Shown here piece by piece: positions 15,196 to 23,433 of a stretch of DNA of 29,467 bases; position 1 is the first letter of the stretch; each line of letters begins with the position of its first letter. The translations under genes were made by a program, and so were the position numbers. Below the pieces are notes generated by a model. That model ran no database searches and was not told the origin of the DNA. It saw only the letters and a program-made list of their open reading frames with translations. Source of the stretch: Frankiaceae bacterium (GTDB lineage Bacteria; Actinomycetota; Actinomycetes; JAFAQI01); contig JAVEEH010000025.1 in assembly GCA_030840545.1 (NCBI GenBank), positions 1 to 29,467 of the forward strand, read 5' to 3'.

Positions 15196-16116
15196 CTAGG
15201 ACTTGGTGGCCACCGCGCGCAGGAAGAATCCGATGTTGGCCGGTCGCTCCGCAAGCCGGCGCATGAGGTATCCGTACCACTCATCGCCGTACGGGACGTA
15301 GATGCGCACCGTCTCGCCTGCGCCGGCCAGTCGCAACTGCTCTTTGGGTCGGACGCCGTAGAGCAGCTGGAACTCATAGCTGCCCTTGGCTCGCCCGGCG
15401 CGTTCGACCAGCGCCGACGCGATCGCCACCAGGCGCGGGTCGTGCGTCGCGACCATCGGATAGCCGGGAGCTTGCGTGAGGACCCGAAGGCACCGCACGT
15501 AGGACTTGTCGACGTCGAGTCGCGACTGGAACGCGACGCTTTCCGGCTCCTTGTAGGCGCCCTTGCACAGCCGCACCCGTGACCCGGCGTAGGCGAGGTC
15601 ACGACAGTCGGACTCGGTACGACGCAGATACGCCTGCAACACCGCGCCGACCCAAGGGAAGTCGCCGCGGAGCTCGCGCAGGACGCCGAGGGTCGAGTCG
15701 GTTGTGGTGTGGTCCTCCATGTCGAGCGTCACGGTGGTGCCCGCCGCTGCAGCCGCCTCGCAGATCGCCCGGGCGTTGTCGAGGGCGAGTGCCTCGTCGA
15801 GCGCCTGGCCGACCGCGGACAGCTTGACCGTCACCTCGGCGCGCGCGGCGAGGTCCTGCTCGGCGAGCCGCGACAACAACGTCACGTAGGCCTTGGTGGT
15901 GGCCTCGGCATGGCCGACCTCGGTCGTGTCCTCGCCGAGGTGATCGAGGCTGACTGTGAGTCCGTTGGCGATCAGCGCGGCGGTGACCTGCACCGCGTCG
16001 TCGACCGACCTGCCCGCGACGAACCGGCGTACGACGTTGCGCGACACCGGTGCGTTCTCGACGATGCGGCGGACCACGCGGTTGCGGGACGCGGTCAGCA
16101 GGACGTCGCGAAGCAC
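15196..16116 (-). CDS. Proline dehydrogenase (monofunctional, FAD-dependent)
   Basis: The 306-residue enzyme oxidises proline to pyrroline-5-carboxylate at a flavin and passes electrons to the respiratory chain. Motifs of the TIM-barrel family are present: TLDMEDH, VLQAYLRRTESD, RLCKGAYKEP, ATHDPRL, YEFQLLYGVR and VRIYVPYGDEWYGYLMRRLAERPAN. It is the short form found in Gram-positive bacteria, without a fused P5C dehydrogenase. The start is GTG 16116: TAGCCT lies six bases upstream and there is no Shine-Dalgarno, which suggests a leaderless mRNA. The P5C dehydrogenase needed to finish proline breakdown is not in the window. It lies 27 bases downstream of the isomerase-like gene. Confidence 0.93.
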   Translation of the reverse strand: MLRDVLLTASRNRVVRRIVENAPVSRNVVRRFVAGRSVDDAVQVTAALIANGLTVSLDHLGEDTTEVGHAEATTKAYVTLLSRLAEQDLAARAEVTVKLSAVGQALDEALALDNARAICEAAAAAGTTVTLDMEDHTTTDSTLGVLRELRGDFPWVGAVLQAYLRRTESDCRDLAYAGSRVRLCKGAYKEPESVAFQSRLDVDKSYVRCLRVLTQAPGYPMVATHDPRLVAIASALVERAGRAKGSYEFQLLYGVRPKEQLRLAGAGETVRIYVPYGDEWYGYLMRRLAERPANIGFFLRAVATKS

Positions 16117-16122
16117 CCGGTC

Positions 16123-16128
16123 AGGCTA
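16123..16128 (-). promoter_or_regulatory. Putative -10 hexamer of a leaderless promoter for proline dehydrogenase
   Basis: TAGCCT on the minus strand is followed by six bases and the GTG start at 16116. This gives the gene its own transcription start inside the short gap after the isomerase-like gene. Confidence 0.45.
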
Positions 16129-16143
16129 TCCGCGCCGATGACG

Positions 16144-16980
16144 TCACACGCCGGATGACCGGCGGCTCACGTCGGTGTCCGCCGGTGCCGCCAGATAGAG
16201 CCGGGTGAAGGCCAGCGCCTCGGCCAGGTCGGCCTCGCGTTCGGGGCGGCTCTCGGCCCGGCGGGTGTTGACCTCGACGACCACGGTGCCGGCGAAGCCA
16301 CTGGTCGCGAGCCGTTCGAGCAGCTCGGCGCACGGCTGGTCACCGCGGCCCGGGACGAGGTGTTCGTCGCGGGGTCCGCCGATGCCGTCAGCGATGTGCA
16401 CGTGGGCGAGCCGGTCCCCCATGCGCGTGGCCATGTCCATCGCGTCCGACTGGGAGACGGACGTGTGCGACAGGTCGATCGTGAAGTGCCGGAACTCCTC
16501 GTCGGCCGGGTCCCAGTCGGGGCTGTAGGGCGTGACCGCCCGACCCCGCGCGCGCAACGGGAACATGTTCTCCACCGCGAACTGCACGTCGGTCTCGCCC
16601 GCCATCCGCTGGATGCCGGCGAGAAAGTCGCGGGCATAGTCGCGCTGCCAACGGAACGGCGGGTGGACGACGACGGTCTTGGCACCGAGCAGGTCGGCGG
16701 CGTTGCGCGCCCGCACCAGCTTCGCCCACGGGTCGGTGCCCCACACCCGCTGCGTGATGATGAGGCAAGGCGCGTGCACGGCGAGCACGGGCACGTCGTG
16801 GTAGTCGGCAAGCCGTTTGAGGGCTTCCGGGTCCTGGCTCACCGGGTCGGTCCAGACCATGACCTCGACACCGTCATAGCCCAGCCGGGCCGCCACCTCG
16901 AAGGCGGCAGCGGTCGACTCCGGATACACCGACGCGGTCGACAACGCGACCTTCGCCTCCGGCACCCGCACCACGCCCAT
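16144..16980 (-). CDS. Sugar phosphate isomerase/epimerase-like TIM-barrel protein
   Basis: The 278-residue protein fits the xylose-isomerase-like TIM-barrel (AP endonuclease 2) superfamily. Candidate metal ligands follow the family order: VVHPPFRW (His), FAVENMFP (Glu), TIDLSHTSVS (Asp and His), HVHIADG (His) and VVVEVNTRR (Glu). Its orthologue in M. tuberculosis is, I believe, Rv0498, of unknown substrate. ATG 16980 is preferred to an in-frame GTG at 17010, because GGGGGAG lies nine bases upstream and the shorter protein starts just before strand 1. It is divergent from the cysteine-rich gene at 17024, with 43 bases for both promoters. Function beyond metal-dependent sugar chemistry cannot be claimed. 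Confidence 0.82.
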   Translation of the reverse strand: MGVVRVPEAKVALSTASVYPESTAAAFEVAARLGYDGVEVMVWTDPVSQDPEALKRLADYHDVPVLAVHAPCLIITQRVWGTDPWAKLVRARNAADLLGAKTVVVHPPFRWQRDYARDFLAGIQRMAGETDVQFAVENMFPLRARGRAVTPYSPDWDPADEEFRHFTIDLSHTSVSQSDAMDMATRMGDRLAHVHIADGIGGPRDEHLVPGRGDQPCAELLERLATSGFAGTVVVEVNTRRAESRPEREADLAEALAFTRLYLAAPADTDVSRRSSGV

Positions 16981-17011
16981 GTCACTAGTCTCCCCCAAGC
17001 CGTCCGCCACA

Positions 17012-17017
17012 TAGAGT
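17012..17017 (+). promoter_or_regulatory. Putative -10 hexamer of a leaderless promoter for the cysteine-rich conserved gene
   Basis: TAGAGT is followed by six bases and GTG 17024. No Shine-Dalgarno is present. The space to the divergent gene is only 43 bases. Confidence 0.45.
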
Positions 17018-17023
17018 GGGTGC

Positions 17024-17755
17024 GTGCCCGAGGTCTCCCTCGATTTCCCGCGTCAATGGGTCGAGTTCGTCAACCCCGAAGACGACGAAGAAGTCTTTCG
17101 CTGCGACCTGACCTGGCTGTTGTCGAGCTGGACCTGCATCTTCGGCTCCGGCTGCAAGGGCATCGTCAAGAACCGCGCCGACGACGGCTGCTGCTCGCAT
17201 GGCGCCTACTACGCCGAGAAGGCGGACGAGAAGCGGGTCGAGAAGTTCGCCCGGAAGCTGACCGAGGACGAGTGGCAGTTCCGCAAGCAGGGGCTGAAGA
17301 CCGGCATCAGCGAGGTCGAGGACGGCAAGCGCCGCACCCGCCGCCTCAACGGTGCCTGCATCTTCCTCAACCGGCCCGGCTTCGCCGCCGGTCAGGGCTG
17401 TGCGCTGCACCTGCACGCCCTCAACAGCGGACTGCACCCGCTGGAGACCAAGCCGGACGTCTGCTGGCAGCTGCCGGTCCGGCGCACCTATGACTGGGTC
17501 ACCCGCCCGGATGACACCAAGGTGCTCGTGACGACGATCGGGGAGTACGACCGGCGCGGGTGGGGGGCCGGCGGACACGACCTGAAGTGGTGGTGCACCG
17601 GGGCGACCGAGGCGCACGTCGCGCCGGACCCGCTCTACGTCACCTACGGCCCGGAGCTGACCGAGCTGATGGGCCAGGAGGCCTACGACGTGCTCGTCGG
17701 CTTGTGCGAGACGGCGCTGGCCGGCCCGCGCGTGGCGCCGCATCCGGCTGACTAG
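17024..17755 (+). CDS. Cysteine-rich conserved actinobacterial protein (Rv0495c-like)
   Basis: This 243-residue soluble protein has nine cysteines, at 27, 38, 44, 56, 57, 112, 126, 147 and 191, most of them beside aromatic or glycine residues (WTCIFGSGCKG, DDGCCSHGAYY, GACIFLNRPGF, KWWC). This is typical of a metal or Fe-S cluster ligand set and resembles DUF3109-type proteins, although I cannot confirm the family. Its orthologue next to the TIM-barrel isomerase in M. tuberculosis is Rv0495c (recollection), of unknown function. No signal peptide or membrane segment is seen, so it is cytoplasmic. GTG 17024 is supported by the TAGAGT hexamer six bases upstream. The strict conservation of the locus suggests a housekeeping role. 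Confidence 0.8.
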   Translation: MPEVSLDFPRQWVEFVNPEDDEEVFRCDLTWLLSSWTCIFGSGCKGIVKNRADDGCCSHGAYYAEKADEKRVEKFARKLTEDEWQFRKQGLKTGISEVEDGKRRTRRLNGACIFLNRPGFAAGQGCALHLHALNSGLHPLETKPDVCWQLPVRRTYDWVTRPDDTKVLVTTIGEYDRRGWGAGGHDLKWWCTGATEAHVAPDPLYVTYGPELTELMGQEAYDVLVGLCETALAGPRVAPHPAD

Positions 17756-17801
17756 CACCCGCGACCGCGCGTCGTACGACGGAACTGTCGGCGACCCGGC
17801 C

Positions 17802-17807
17802 TAGCGT
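17802..17807 (+). promoter_or_regulatory. Putative -10 hexamer of a leaderless promoter for radA
   Basis: TAGCGT is followed by seven bases and ATG 17815; no Shine-Dalgarno is visible. GGAAC at 17781-17785 with CGTT at 17805-17808 also loosely resembles an ECF stress-sigma (SigH/SigR-like) pair, but the spacing is longer than the consensus I recall. Confidence 0.4.
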
Positions 17808-17814
17808 TCGCACC

Positions 17815-19224
17815 ATGGTGAAGACCGCGGGCCGGGATCGGTCGGCCTACCGCTGCGACGACTGCGGGCAGGAGGTCGGCAAGTGGGTCGGGCGCTGCCC
17901 GGAGTGCCAGGCCTGGGGCACCGTCGTCGAGGTCGGCGCCAAGCCGGGCGTGACCGTGACCGCCGGCCCCGTCAGCGCGCCGGCCCGGCCGATCGCGGAG
18001 ATCCCCGCCGACGGCGCAGCGCACCGGCCGACCGGCATGGCCGAGCTCGACCGGGTGCTGGGCGGCGGGCTCGTGCCCGGCTCGGTGGTGCTGCTCGCCG
18101 GTGAGCCAGGCGTCGGCAAGTCGACGCTGCTCGTCACCGCGGCCGCCCGGATCGCGGAGTCCGGCCGGCGATGTCTGGTCGTCACCGGCGAGGAGTCGAC
18201 CGCACAGGTGCGACTGCGCGCCGGGCGCATCAACGCGCTCGCCGACGAGCTGTTCCTGGCCGCCGAGACCGACCTCGGCGCACTGCTCGGACACGTCGAC
18301 GCGGTGGCCCCCGACGTGCTCATCGTCGACTCGGTGCAGACGATCGGCACGACCTCCGTCGACGGCACCCCCGGCGGGGTCACCCAGGTGCGCGAAGTCG
18401 CGGCCCAGCTGTCGCGGGTCGCGAAGGAGCGAGGCATCGCGACGGTGCTGGTCGGTCACGTGACCAAGGAGGGCGCGATCGCGGGCCCGCGGGTGCTCGA
18501 GCATCTCGTCGACGTCGTACTCCACTTCGAGGGTGACCGGCACTCGCGGCTCCGGCTGGTGCGCACGGTCAAGAACCGGTTCGGACCGGCCGACGAGGTC
18601 GGCTGCTTCGACCTCACCGACGCCGGCATCGTCGAGCTGCCCGACCCGTCCGGCCTGTTCCTGTCCCGCATGACCGACCCGGTGCCCGGCACCTGCGTGA
18701 CGGTGGCGATGGAAGGCCGTCGCGCGTTGGTCAGCGAGGTGCAGGCGCTCGTCGCCAAGTCGAGTCTGCCGACCCCCCGCCGAGCCACCAGTGGTCTCGA
18801 CTCAGCGCGCGTCGCGATGATCCTCGCGGTGCTGGAGCGGCGGGGCGGCCAGGCGATCGGCGCCCAGGACATCTACACGGCCACCGTCGGCGGGGTCCGT
18901 CTCGTCGAGCCGGCCGCAGACCTCGCGGTCGCGCTGGCGGTCGCGAGCGCACAGACCGACCGGCCGCTGGCCGGCGACCTCGTTGCCATCGGTGAGGTGG
19001 GGCTGGCCGGTGAGGTCCGACCCGTCAGCGCGTTGGCAGCTCGGCTGCAGGAGGCCGCACGGCTTGGCTTCGCTCGCGCGCTCGTCCCCGACGGCTGCAG
19101 CGCACGAGTCGACGGGATGCGCTTGATCGAGGTGGCCGACCTGTCGGCCGCGCTGCTGGTTCTCAACGATTCGGTATCGACTCCCCGCCCCGACAACGTC
19201 ATCAGGCTCGACGTCGCTCGCTGA
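17815..19224 (+). CDS. radA: DNA repair protein RadA
   Basis: The 469-residue protein has the full RadA layout: a C4 zinc finger (Cys14, 17, 28 and 31), a RecA-like ATPase with Walker A GEPGVGKST (96-104), Walker B VLIVDSVQT, the RadA-specific KNRFG motif (253-257), and a C-terminal Lon-protease-like domain including GEVGLAGEVRPV. RadA is a branch-migration helicase that helps process recombination intermediates. ATG 17815 is chosen because the zinc finger begins 13 residues later and TAGCGT lies seven bases upstream. disA follows after 47 bases on the same strand. The radA-disA pair is conserved in Firmicutes and Actinobacteria, and RadA is known to inhibit DisA in Bacillus. Confidence 0.96.
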   Translation: MVKTAGRDRSAYRCDDCGQEVGKWVGRCPECQAWGTVVEVGAKPGVTVTAGPVSAPARPIAEIPADGAAHRPTGMAELDRVLGGGLVPGSVVLLAGEPGVGKSTLLVTAAARIAESGRRCLVVTGEESTAQVRLRAGRINALADELFLAAETDLGALLGHVDAVAPDVLIVDSVQTIGTTSVDGTPGGVTQVREVAAQLSRVAKERGIATVLVGHVTKEGAIAGPRVLEHLVDVVLHFEGDRHSRLRLVRTVKNRFGPADEVGCFDLTDAGIVELPDPSGLFLSRMTDPVPGTCVTVAMEGRRALVSEVQALVAKSSLPTPRRATSGLDSARVAMILAVLERRGGQAIGAQDIYTATVGGVRLVEPAADLAVALAVASAQTDRPLAGDLVAIGEVGLAGEVRPVSALAARLQEAARLGFARALVPDGCSARVDGMRLIEVADLSAALLVLNDSVSTPRPDNVIRLDVAR

Positions 19225-19271
19225 CGGTTACACTCCGGCTCAGTTCGCACCTACGCGCAACGAGGAGTCCG

Positions 19272-20363
19272 GTGTCACCCACCGACCGCCCCGACGGCGA
19301 CCTCATGCGCGCGACACTCGCCGCAGTCGCACCGGGCACCACGCTGCGCGACGGCCTCGAGCGGATCCTGCGCGGCAACACCGGCGGGCTGATCGTGCTC
19401 GGCCACGACAAGGCCGTCGAGACGCTGACGACCGGCGGCTTTCCGCTCGACGTCGAGTTCTCCGCGACCCGGCTGCGTGAGCTGGCCAAGATGGACGGCG
19501 CGATCGTCCTCGACGACACCTACACCCGCATCCTGCGGGCGGCGACCCATCTGGTGCCAGACCCGTCGATCCCGACCGAGGAGTCCGGCACCCGCCACCG
19601 GACGGCCGAGCGGGTGGCCAAGCAGACCGGCTATCCCGTCATCAGCGTCAGTCAGTCGATGCGCATCATCGCGCTCTACGTCGACGGGCGTCGTTACGTG
19701 CTCGACGACTCAGCGGCGATCCTGTCCCGTGCCAACCAGGCGCTGGCGACGCTCGAGCGTTACAAGCTGCGGCTCGACGAGGTCAGTGGCACACTTTCCG
19801 CCTTGGAGATCGAGGACCTCGTCACCGTGCGAGATGCCGTCGCGGTGAGCCAGCGCCTCGAGATGGTGCGGCGGATTGCGTCGGAGATCGAGGGCTATGT
19901 CGTCGAGCTCGGCAGTGACGGACGGTTGTTGTCCCTGCAGCTCGACGAGCTCATGGGTGGTGTAGAGCAAGAGCGAGAGCTCATCGTCCGGGACTACATG
20001 CCACCGCCACACGGTCGGCGTTCGCGCAAGGTCGAAGACGTGCTCGCCGAGCTCGACGTGCTGTCCGCGGCCGACCTGCTCGACCTCGGGACCATCGCGC
20101 GTGTCTGTGGCTTCGGGACTTCCGCCGACGTGCTCGACTCGGCCGTCTCACCGCGCGGCTATCGCCTGCTGGCCCGGGTCCCCCGGCTGCCCGGCGCTGT
20201 CATCGAGCGGTTGGTCGAGCACTTCGGCTCGTTGCAGAAGCTGCTCGCCGCCGGCATCGACGACCTGCAGGCCGTCGAAGGCGTCGGTGAGACGCGCGCC
20301 CGGTCTGTGCGCGAGGGCCTCTCGCGTCTCGCCGAGTCCTCGATCCTCGAGCGCTACGTCTGA
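19272..20363 (+). CDS. disA: Diadenylate cyclase / DNA integrity scanning protein DisA
   Basis: The 363-residue enzyme makes cyclic di-AMP from two ATP and scans DNA for branched structures. The diadenylate cyclase domain has MDGAIVLDD (Asp75-Gly76-Ala77) and GTRHRTAER (RHR at 108-110). A linker of long helices follows (about 150-270), and the C-terminus carries a RuvA-like helix-hairpin-helix (LPGAVIERLVEHF and VEGVGETRAR). All catalytic motifs are intact. The GTG start has GAGGAG (19262-19267) upstream. It is encoded right after radA. Its last ten bases overlap the end of the convergent cheW gene, so no separate terminator fits between them. Confidence 0.96.
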   Translation: MSPTDRPDGDLMRATLAAVAPGTTLRDGLERILRGNTGGLIVLGHDKAVETLTTGGFPLDVEFSATRLRELAKMDGAIVLDDTYTRILRAATHLVPDPSIPTEESGTRHRTAERVAKQTGYPVISVSQSMRIIALYVDGRRYVLDDSAAILSRANQALATLERYKLRLDEVSGTLSALEIEDLVTVRDAVAVSQRLEMVRRIASEIEGYVVELGSDGRLLSLQLDELMGGVEQERELIVRDYMPPPHGRRSRKVEDVLAELDVLSAADLLDLGTIARVCGFGTSADVLDSAVSPRGYRLLARVPRLPGAVIERLVEHFGSLQKLLAAGIDDLQAVEGVGETRARSVREGLSRLAESSILERYV

Positions 20364-20755
20364 CCCACACCGAGTTGTCGCAGCAGGTGCAGGTCGACGA
20401 GCATGACAGGTGCACCGGCATAGCGGCGGACGCCCACGACGTACGACGGCAACGACAGCGGCGTCGCTTCCGCCTCGGGCAGCTCGTCGGGATGCAGCAC
20501 GGCGATGACCTGGTCGACCGCGATGCCCAGCGCGTCGTGCTCGTCATCCATCACCAGCACGTCCCCACGACCCGGCGCCGCCCGCACGTCGTGCACGGGC
20601 AGTGGCGCACCCCGCACGATGATCACGCCGGCGAGCGGAGGCTGCGTGCCGGGCAGCGTCTCGATGCCTTCGAGCCGCACGATCTCGCGCACCTCGTCGA
20701 GCGGGGTCGCGAAGGTCTGGTCCGCGAGCCTGAACAGCACATAGCCGGTCGTCAT
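20354..20755 (-). CDS. cheW: CheW-like chemotaxis coupling protein
   Basis: This 133-residue single-domain protein reads as CheW: MTTGYVLFRLADQTFATPL, the REIVRLEGIETLPG strand-loop, LAGVIIVRGAPLPVHDVRA and LGIAVDQVIAVL, ending MLVDLHLLRQ. CheW docks the kinase CheA onto chemoreceptor arrays. No CheA or receptor is encoded in the window. The ATG at 20755 overlaps the cheR stop (ATGA), so the two are coupled. The gene ends ten bases inside the end of disA on the opposite strand. Confidence 0.88.
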   Translation of the reverse strand: MTTGYVLFRLADQTFATPLDEVREIVRLEGIETLPGTQPPLAGVIIVRGAPLPVHDVRAAPGRGDVLVMDDEHDALGIAVDQVIAVLHPDELPEAEATPLSLPSYVVGVRRYAGAPVMLVDLHLLRQLGVGQT

Positions 20756-22149
20756 CGCTGCATCTCCCCCCGCGCAACGCCCTCGGCCTGGAGCGCGAGC
20801 CGGTGGCACAGCGCGGCCAGCTCGGCGACCGAACGACCACCGAGCTCGGGGGCGACCGCGTCGAAGGGCCGGCTCCCCAGCGTGCCGGCGGCCGCCCGGT
20901 AGGAGCGGGCGGCGGCGAGACGTTCGCCGGTGCGTTCGAGGCTGACCCCGAGCAGGAAGTGGGCAAAGCCGTCGTCGGGGTCGAGATAGACCGCCTTGCG
21001 AAGCACCACCAACGCTTCGGCGTCCCGGCCCAGGTTGCTCAGTGCAAGGCCGTGCAGATAGTGCGCCTCGCTGCGCAACGGCGTCGCAGTGCCGACCTCG
21101 GCCGCGAGATCGGCCGCCTCCGCATAGTTCCCACCCGCAACCGCCGTACGCACCGCGATGATCGGGTCACGCGCCGGCTCCGCGGGCGCCGGTTGCGAGC
21201 CGAGCTCGGCGACGAGCCGACGGTCGAGTGGACCGCGGCGACGGTCGGCCCGGGTGGGTCGCGGCTCGTCCTCGGTGCGGCGGTCCGGGAGCACCGCGCG
21301 GCGTTCGGCCTCCGGGTCTCCGCTGCGGTAAACGAAGGCATCACCGAGGGAGACGAGGGAGAATGCGTCGCTGACCTGCCAGAGCGTCTCGGCATGACCG
21401 AGGAACAGATAGCCACCGTCGCGAAGGCAGCCGTGCAGACGATGCATCAGCCGCTTGGTCGTCGTCCGGTCGAAGTAGATGGTGACGTTGCGGCACAGCA
21501 CGAGGTCCAGCTCGCCCGGCGCGAACGGCGGCTCATCGGTCACCAGGTTGTGATGGCGGAACTCGACGAGCTCGCGCACCTCGTCGCGGATCACGTAGCC
21601 ACCGCGATCGGTGTCGAGATAGAAGAATCGCTGCTGGTCGATCGGGTCGGTCATGACGAAAGCGCGCTCGCCATAGCGAGCACTCTCCGCAGCGGCGAGT
21701 GCGCGCTTCGAGATGTCAGTCGCGATGATGCGGACGTCCCAGCCGGAGCTCGCGGGCAACAGCTCACGGAGCAGCATCGCGATCGTGTAGGGCTCCTCGC
21801 CGGTCGAGCATCCGGCGCTCCAGATGCGCAGGCGCTTGCTGCCGGCGGCCTGTCGCAGCAGCTCCGGCAGCACGTGCTTGCGCAGGGCCCGGATCTGCGG
21901 CGGGTTACGGAAGAAGTGCGTCTCCGGGATCGTCACCTCATCGAGCAGCGCCTGCAGTTCACCGCCGCCGACGCCGGTCACCATCGACAGATAGGCAGCG
22001 ACATCAGCACACGCGTTGGCGCGCATCCGCTCGGTGACGGAGTAGGCGAGCGACTCGCGGCGGGAGTTGTCGAATGCCAACCCGGCGCTGTCGTGCAGCA
22101 GCCGCGCGAACGCGGCGAACTCGGCATCGGACAGCACCAACCGCTTCAC
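20752..22149 (-). CDS. cheR: CheR chemoreceptor methyltransferase with C-terminal TPR extension
   Basis: The 465-residue protein has the CheR N-terminal helical domain (about 1-75) and a SAM-dependent methyltransferase domain (about 80-275). Visible motifs are TIPETHFFRNP, LRIWSAGCSTGEEPYTIAMLL, IIATDIS and LDLVLCRNVTIYFD. A charged linker leads into tetratricopeptide-like repeats (about 330-440, with AHYLHGLALSNLGRDAEALV and FAHFLLGVSLERTGERLAAA). CheR methylates receptor glutamates to adapt signalling; TPR-fused CheR proteins usually belong to alternative chemosensory systems. It overlaps cheB upstream and cheW downstream by four bases each (ATGA), giving one coupled operon. Confidence 0.92.
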   Translation of the reverse strand: MKRLVLSDAEFAAFARLLHDSAGLAFDNSRRESLAYSVTERMRANACADVAAYLSMVTGVGGGELQALLDEVTIPETHFFRNPPQIRALRKHVLPELLRQAAGSKRLRIWSAGCSTGEEPYTIAMLLRELLPASSGWDVRIIATDISKRALAAAESARYGERAFVMTDPIDQQRFFYLDTDRGGYVIRDEVRELVEFRHHNLVTDEPPFAPGELDLVLCRNVTIYFDRTTTKRLMHRLHGCLRDGGYLFLGHAETLWQVSDAFSLVSLGDAFVYRSGDPEAERRAVLPDRRTEDEPRPTRADRRRGPLDRRLVAELGSQPAPAEPARDPIIAVRTAVAGGNYAEAADLAAEVGTATPLRSEAHYLHGLALSNLGRDAEALVVLRKAVYLDPDDGFAHFLLGVSLERTGERLAAARSYRAAAGTLGSRPFDAVAPELGGRSVAELAALCHRLALQAEGVARGEMQR

Positions 22150-23282
22150 GGCGCGACCTCCGCCGCCGGCTCGACCGCGGCCCGGCGCGTGCTGAGCTGG
22201 CAGAGCGCGCCGCCGACCTCGGGCAACGGCAGCTGCAGCTCGACCGCTCCCAGCGCCATCGCCGCCGCGGGCATGCCATAGACCGCGCAGGTCTCTTCGT
22301 CCTGGGCGATCGTGTAGGCGCCCGCGTCACGCATCAGCTTCAACCCGAGTGCACCGTCGCGGCCCATTCCGGTCAGCAGCACACCGACACTGTCAGCGCC
22401 CATCGACTCGGCCACCGACGCAAACGTCGCGTCGATGCCCGGCACGTGGTACTGCGTCTTCGCGGGTTCGTGTGTCGTCACCCGCAGCTGGTCGTGCACG
22501 ATGAGGTTGAGGCCACTGGGTGCCACCGTCACGGTGCCGGGCTGCAAGCGCCGGCCGTTGGCGCCGACGGTCACCGGAAGCGAGCACAGCCCGTCAAGCC
22601 ACGACGCGAGGCCTTCGATGAAACCGTCGGCCATGTGCTGTACGACGACCACCGCGGCCTCGAGGTCGGCCGGCAGCTCGGCCAGCACCTGTGACAGCGC
22701 CTGCGGCCCGCCGGTGGAGGCACCGATGGCGATCAGTCGCACGTGTCGACGAGCGAGCGCGTGTGTCGGGCCGGCGGGGACAGCCGCGACGGGGTCGCCA
22801 GTCGGCCGGCGTACCGGTTGTCCCGGGCGCCGGGTCACCATCGTCGTGGCCGGGCCACCGAGCCGACCTCGCGGATGCGTGATCACCTTCACCCGCCCGG
22901 CGACACGGATCCGGCGGCGCAATGCCGCAGCAAACTCGTCCAGCCGACTCGCGTCCTGCGGCTTCTCCATCACGTCGACCGCGCCTGCGGCCAGGGCTGC
23001 GGCTGCGTTCTCCCGGTCATCTCCGTCCACGAAGGCCGAGTAGACCAGGATCGGTGTCGGCCGGGTGGCCATGATGCGCTCGATCGCCTCGATGCCGTCC
23101 ATCACCGGCAGGTGCAGGTCCATGAGCACGGCGTGTGGGCGGAGGCGGTCGACGAGGGCGATCGCGTCCCGGCCGTTACGTGCCTCCCCGACGACGGTCA
23201 GGCCGGAGTCGGCTTCGATGGCGGCGCGAGCGAACCGTCGCTGGACCGCGGAGTCGTCCACGATGACGACGGTCAGCGGCAT
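22146..23282 (-). CDS. cheB: CheB receptor methylesterase with receiver domain
   Basis: From ATG 23282 the protein has 378 residues. A receiver domain occupies about 1-120 (acidic Asp9-Asp10 and phospho-acceptor Asp55 in VLMDLHLPVMDG). A linker follows, then the methylesterase domain with catalytic Ser in IGASTGGPQAL, His in VVQHM and Asp in GMGRDGALG. CheB removes methyl groups from chemoreceptors when its receiver is phosphorylated, normally by CheA. ATG 23282 is chosen because it directly precedes the receiver strand; a GTG at 23336 would add an 18-residue Pro-rich extension, and neither start has a good ribosome-binding site. The stop overlaps the cheR start. No CheA is nearby, so its phosphodonor is unknown. 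Confidence 0.9.
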   Translation of the reverse strand: MPLTVVIVDDSAVQRRFARAAIEADSGLTVVGEARNGRDAIALVDRLRPHAVLMDLHLPVMDGIEAIERIMATRPTPILVYSAFVDGDDRENAAAALAAGAVDVMEKPQDASRLDEFAAALRRRIRVAGRVKVITHPRGRLGGPATTMVTRRPGQPVRRPTGDPVAAVPAGPTHALARRHVRLIAIGASTGGPQALSQVLAELPADLEAAVVVVQHMADGFIEGLASWLDGLCSLPVTVGANGRRLQPGTVTVAPSGLNLIVHDQLRVTTHEPAKTQYHVPGIDATFASVAESMGADSVGVLLTGMGRDGALGLKLMRDAGAYTIAQDEETCAVYGMPAAAMALGAVELQLPLPEVGGALCQLSTRRAAVEPAAEVAP

Positions 23283-23433
23283 CCCGCCACCCGGCTCCGC
23301 AGGTGCGGGCGGTGGGGCGACGGTCACGGTGTCCACCTCGAGGGGCAGTCGGCTGGGCAGGCGCTGCTGGAGGCCGTGGCTAGGCCCTGCTGGGGTTGTC
23401 GTCGCGAACGGGCTGTTGCTTGAGAGCCGGCGG

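Noticed and set aside
17781..17808. GGAAC ... CGTT before radA as a SigH/SigR stress promoter.
   Set aside because: The spacing to GTT is 20 bases, longer than the consensus I recall, and the TANNNT leaderless arrangement explains the start codon equally well.
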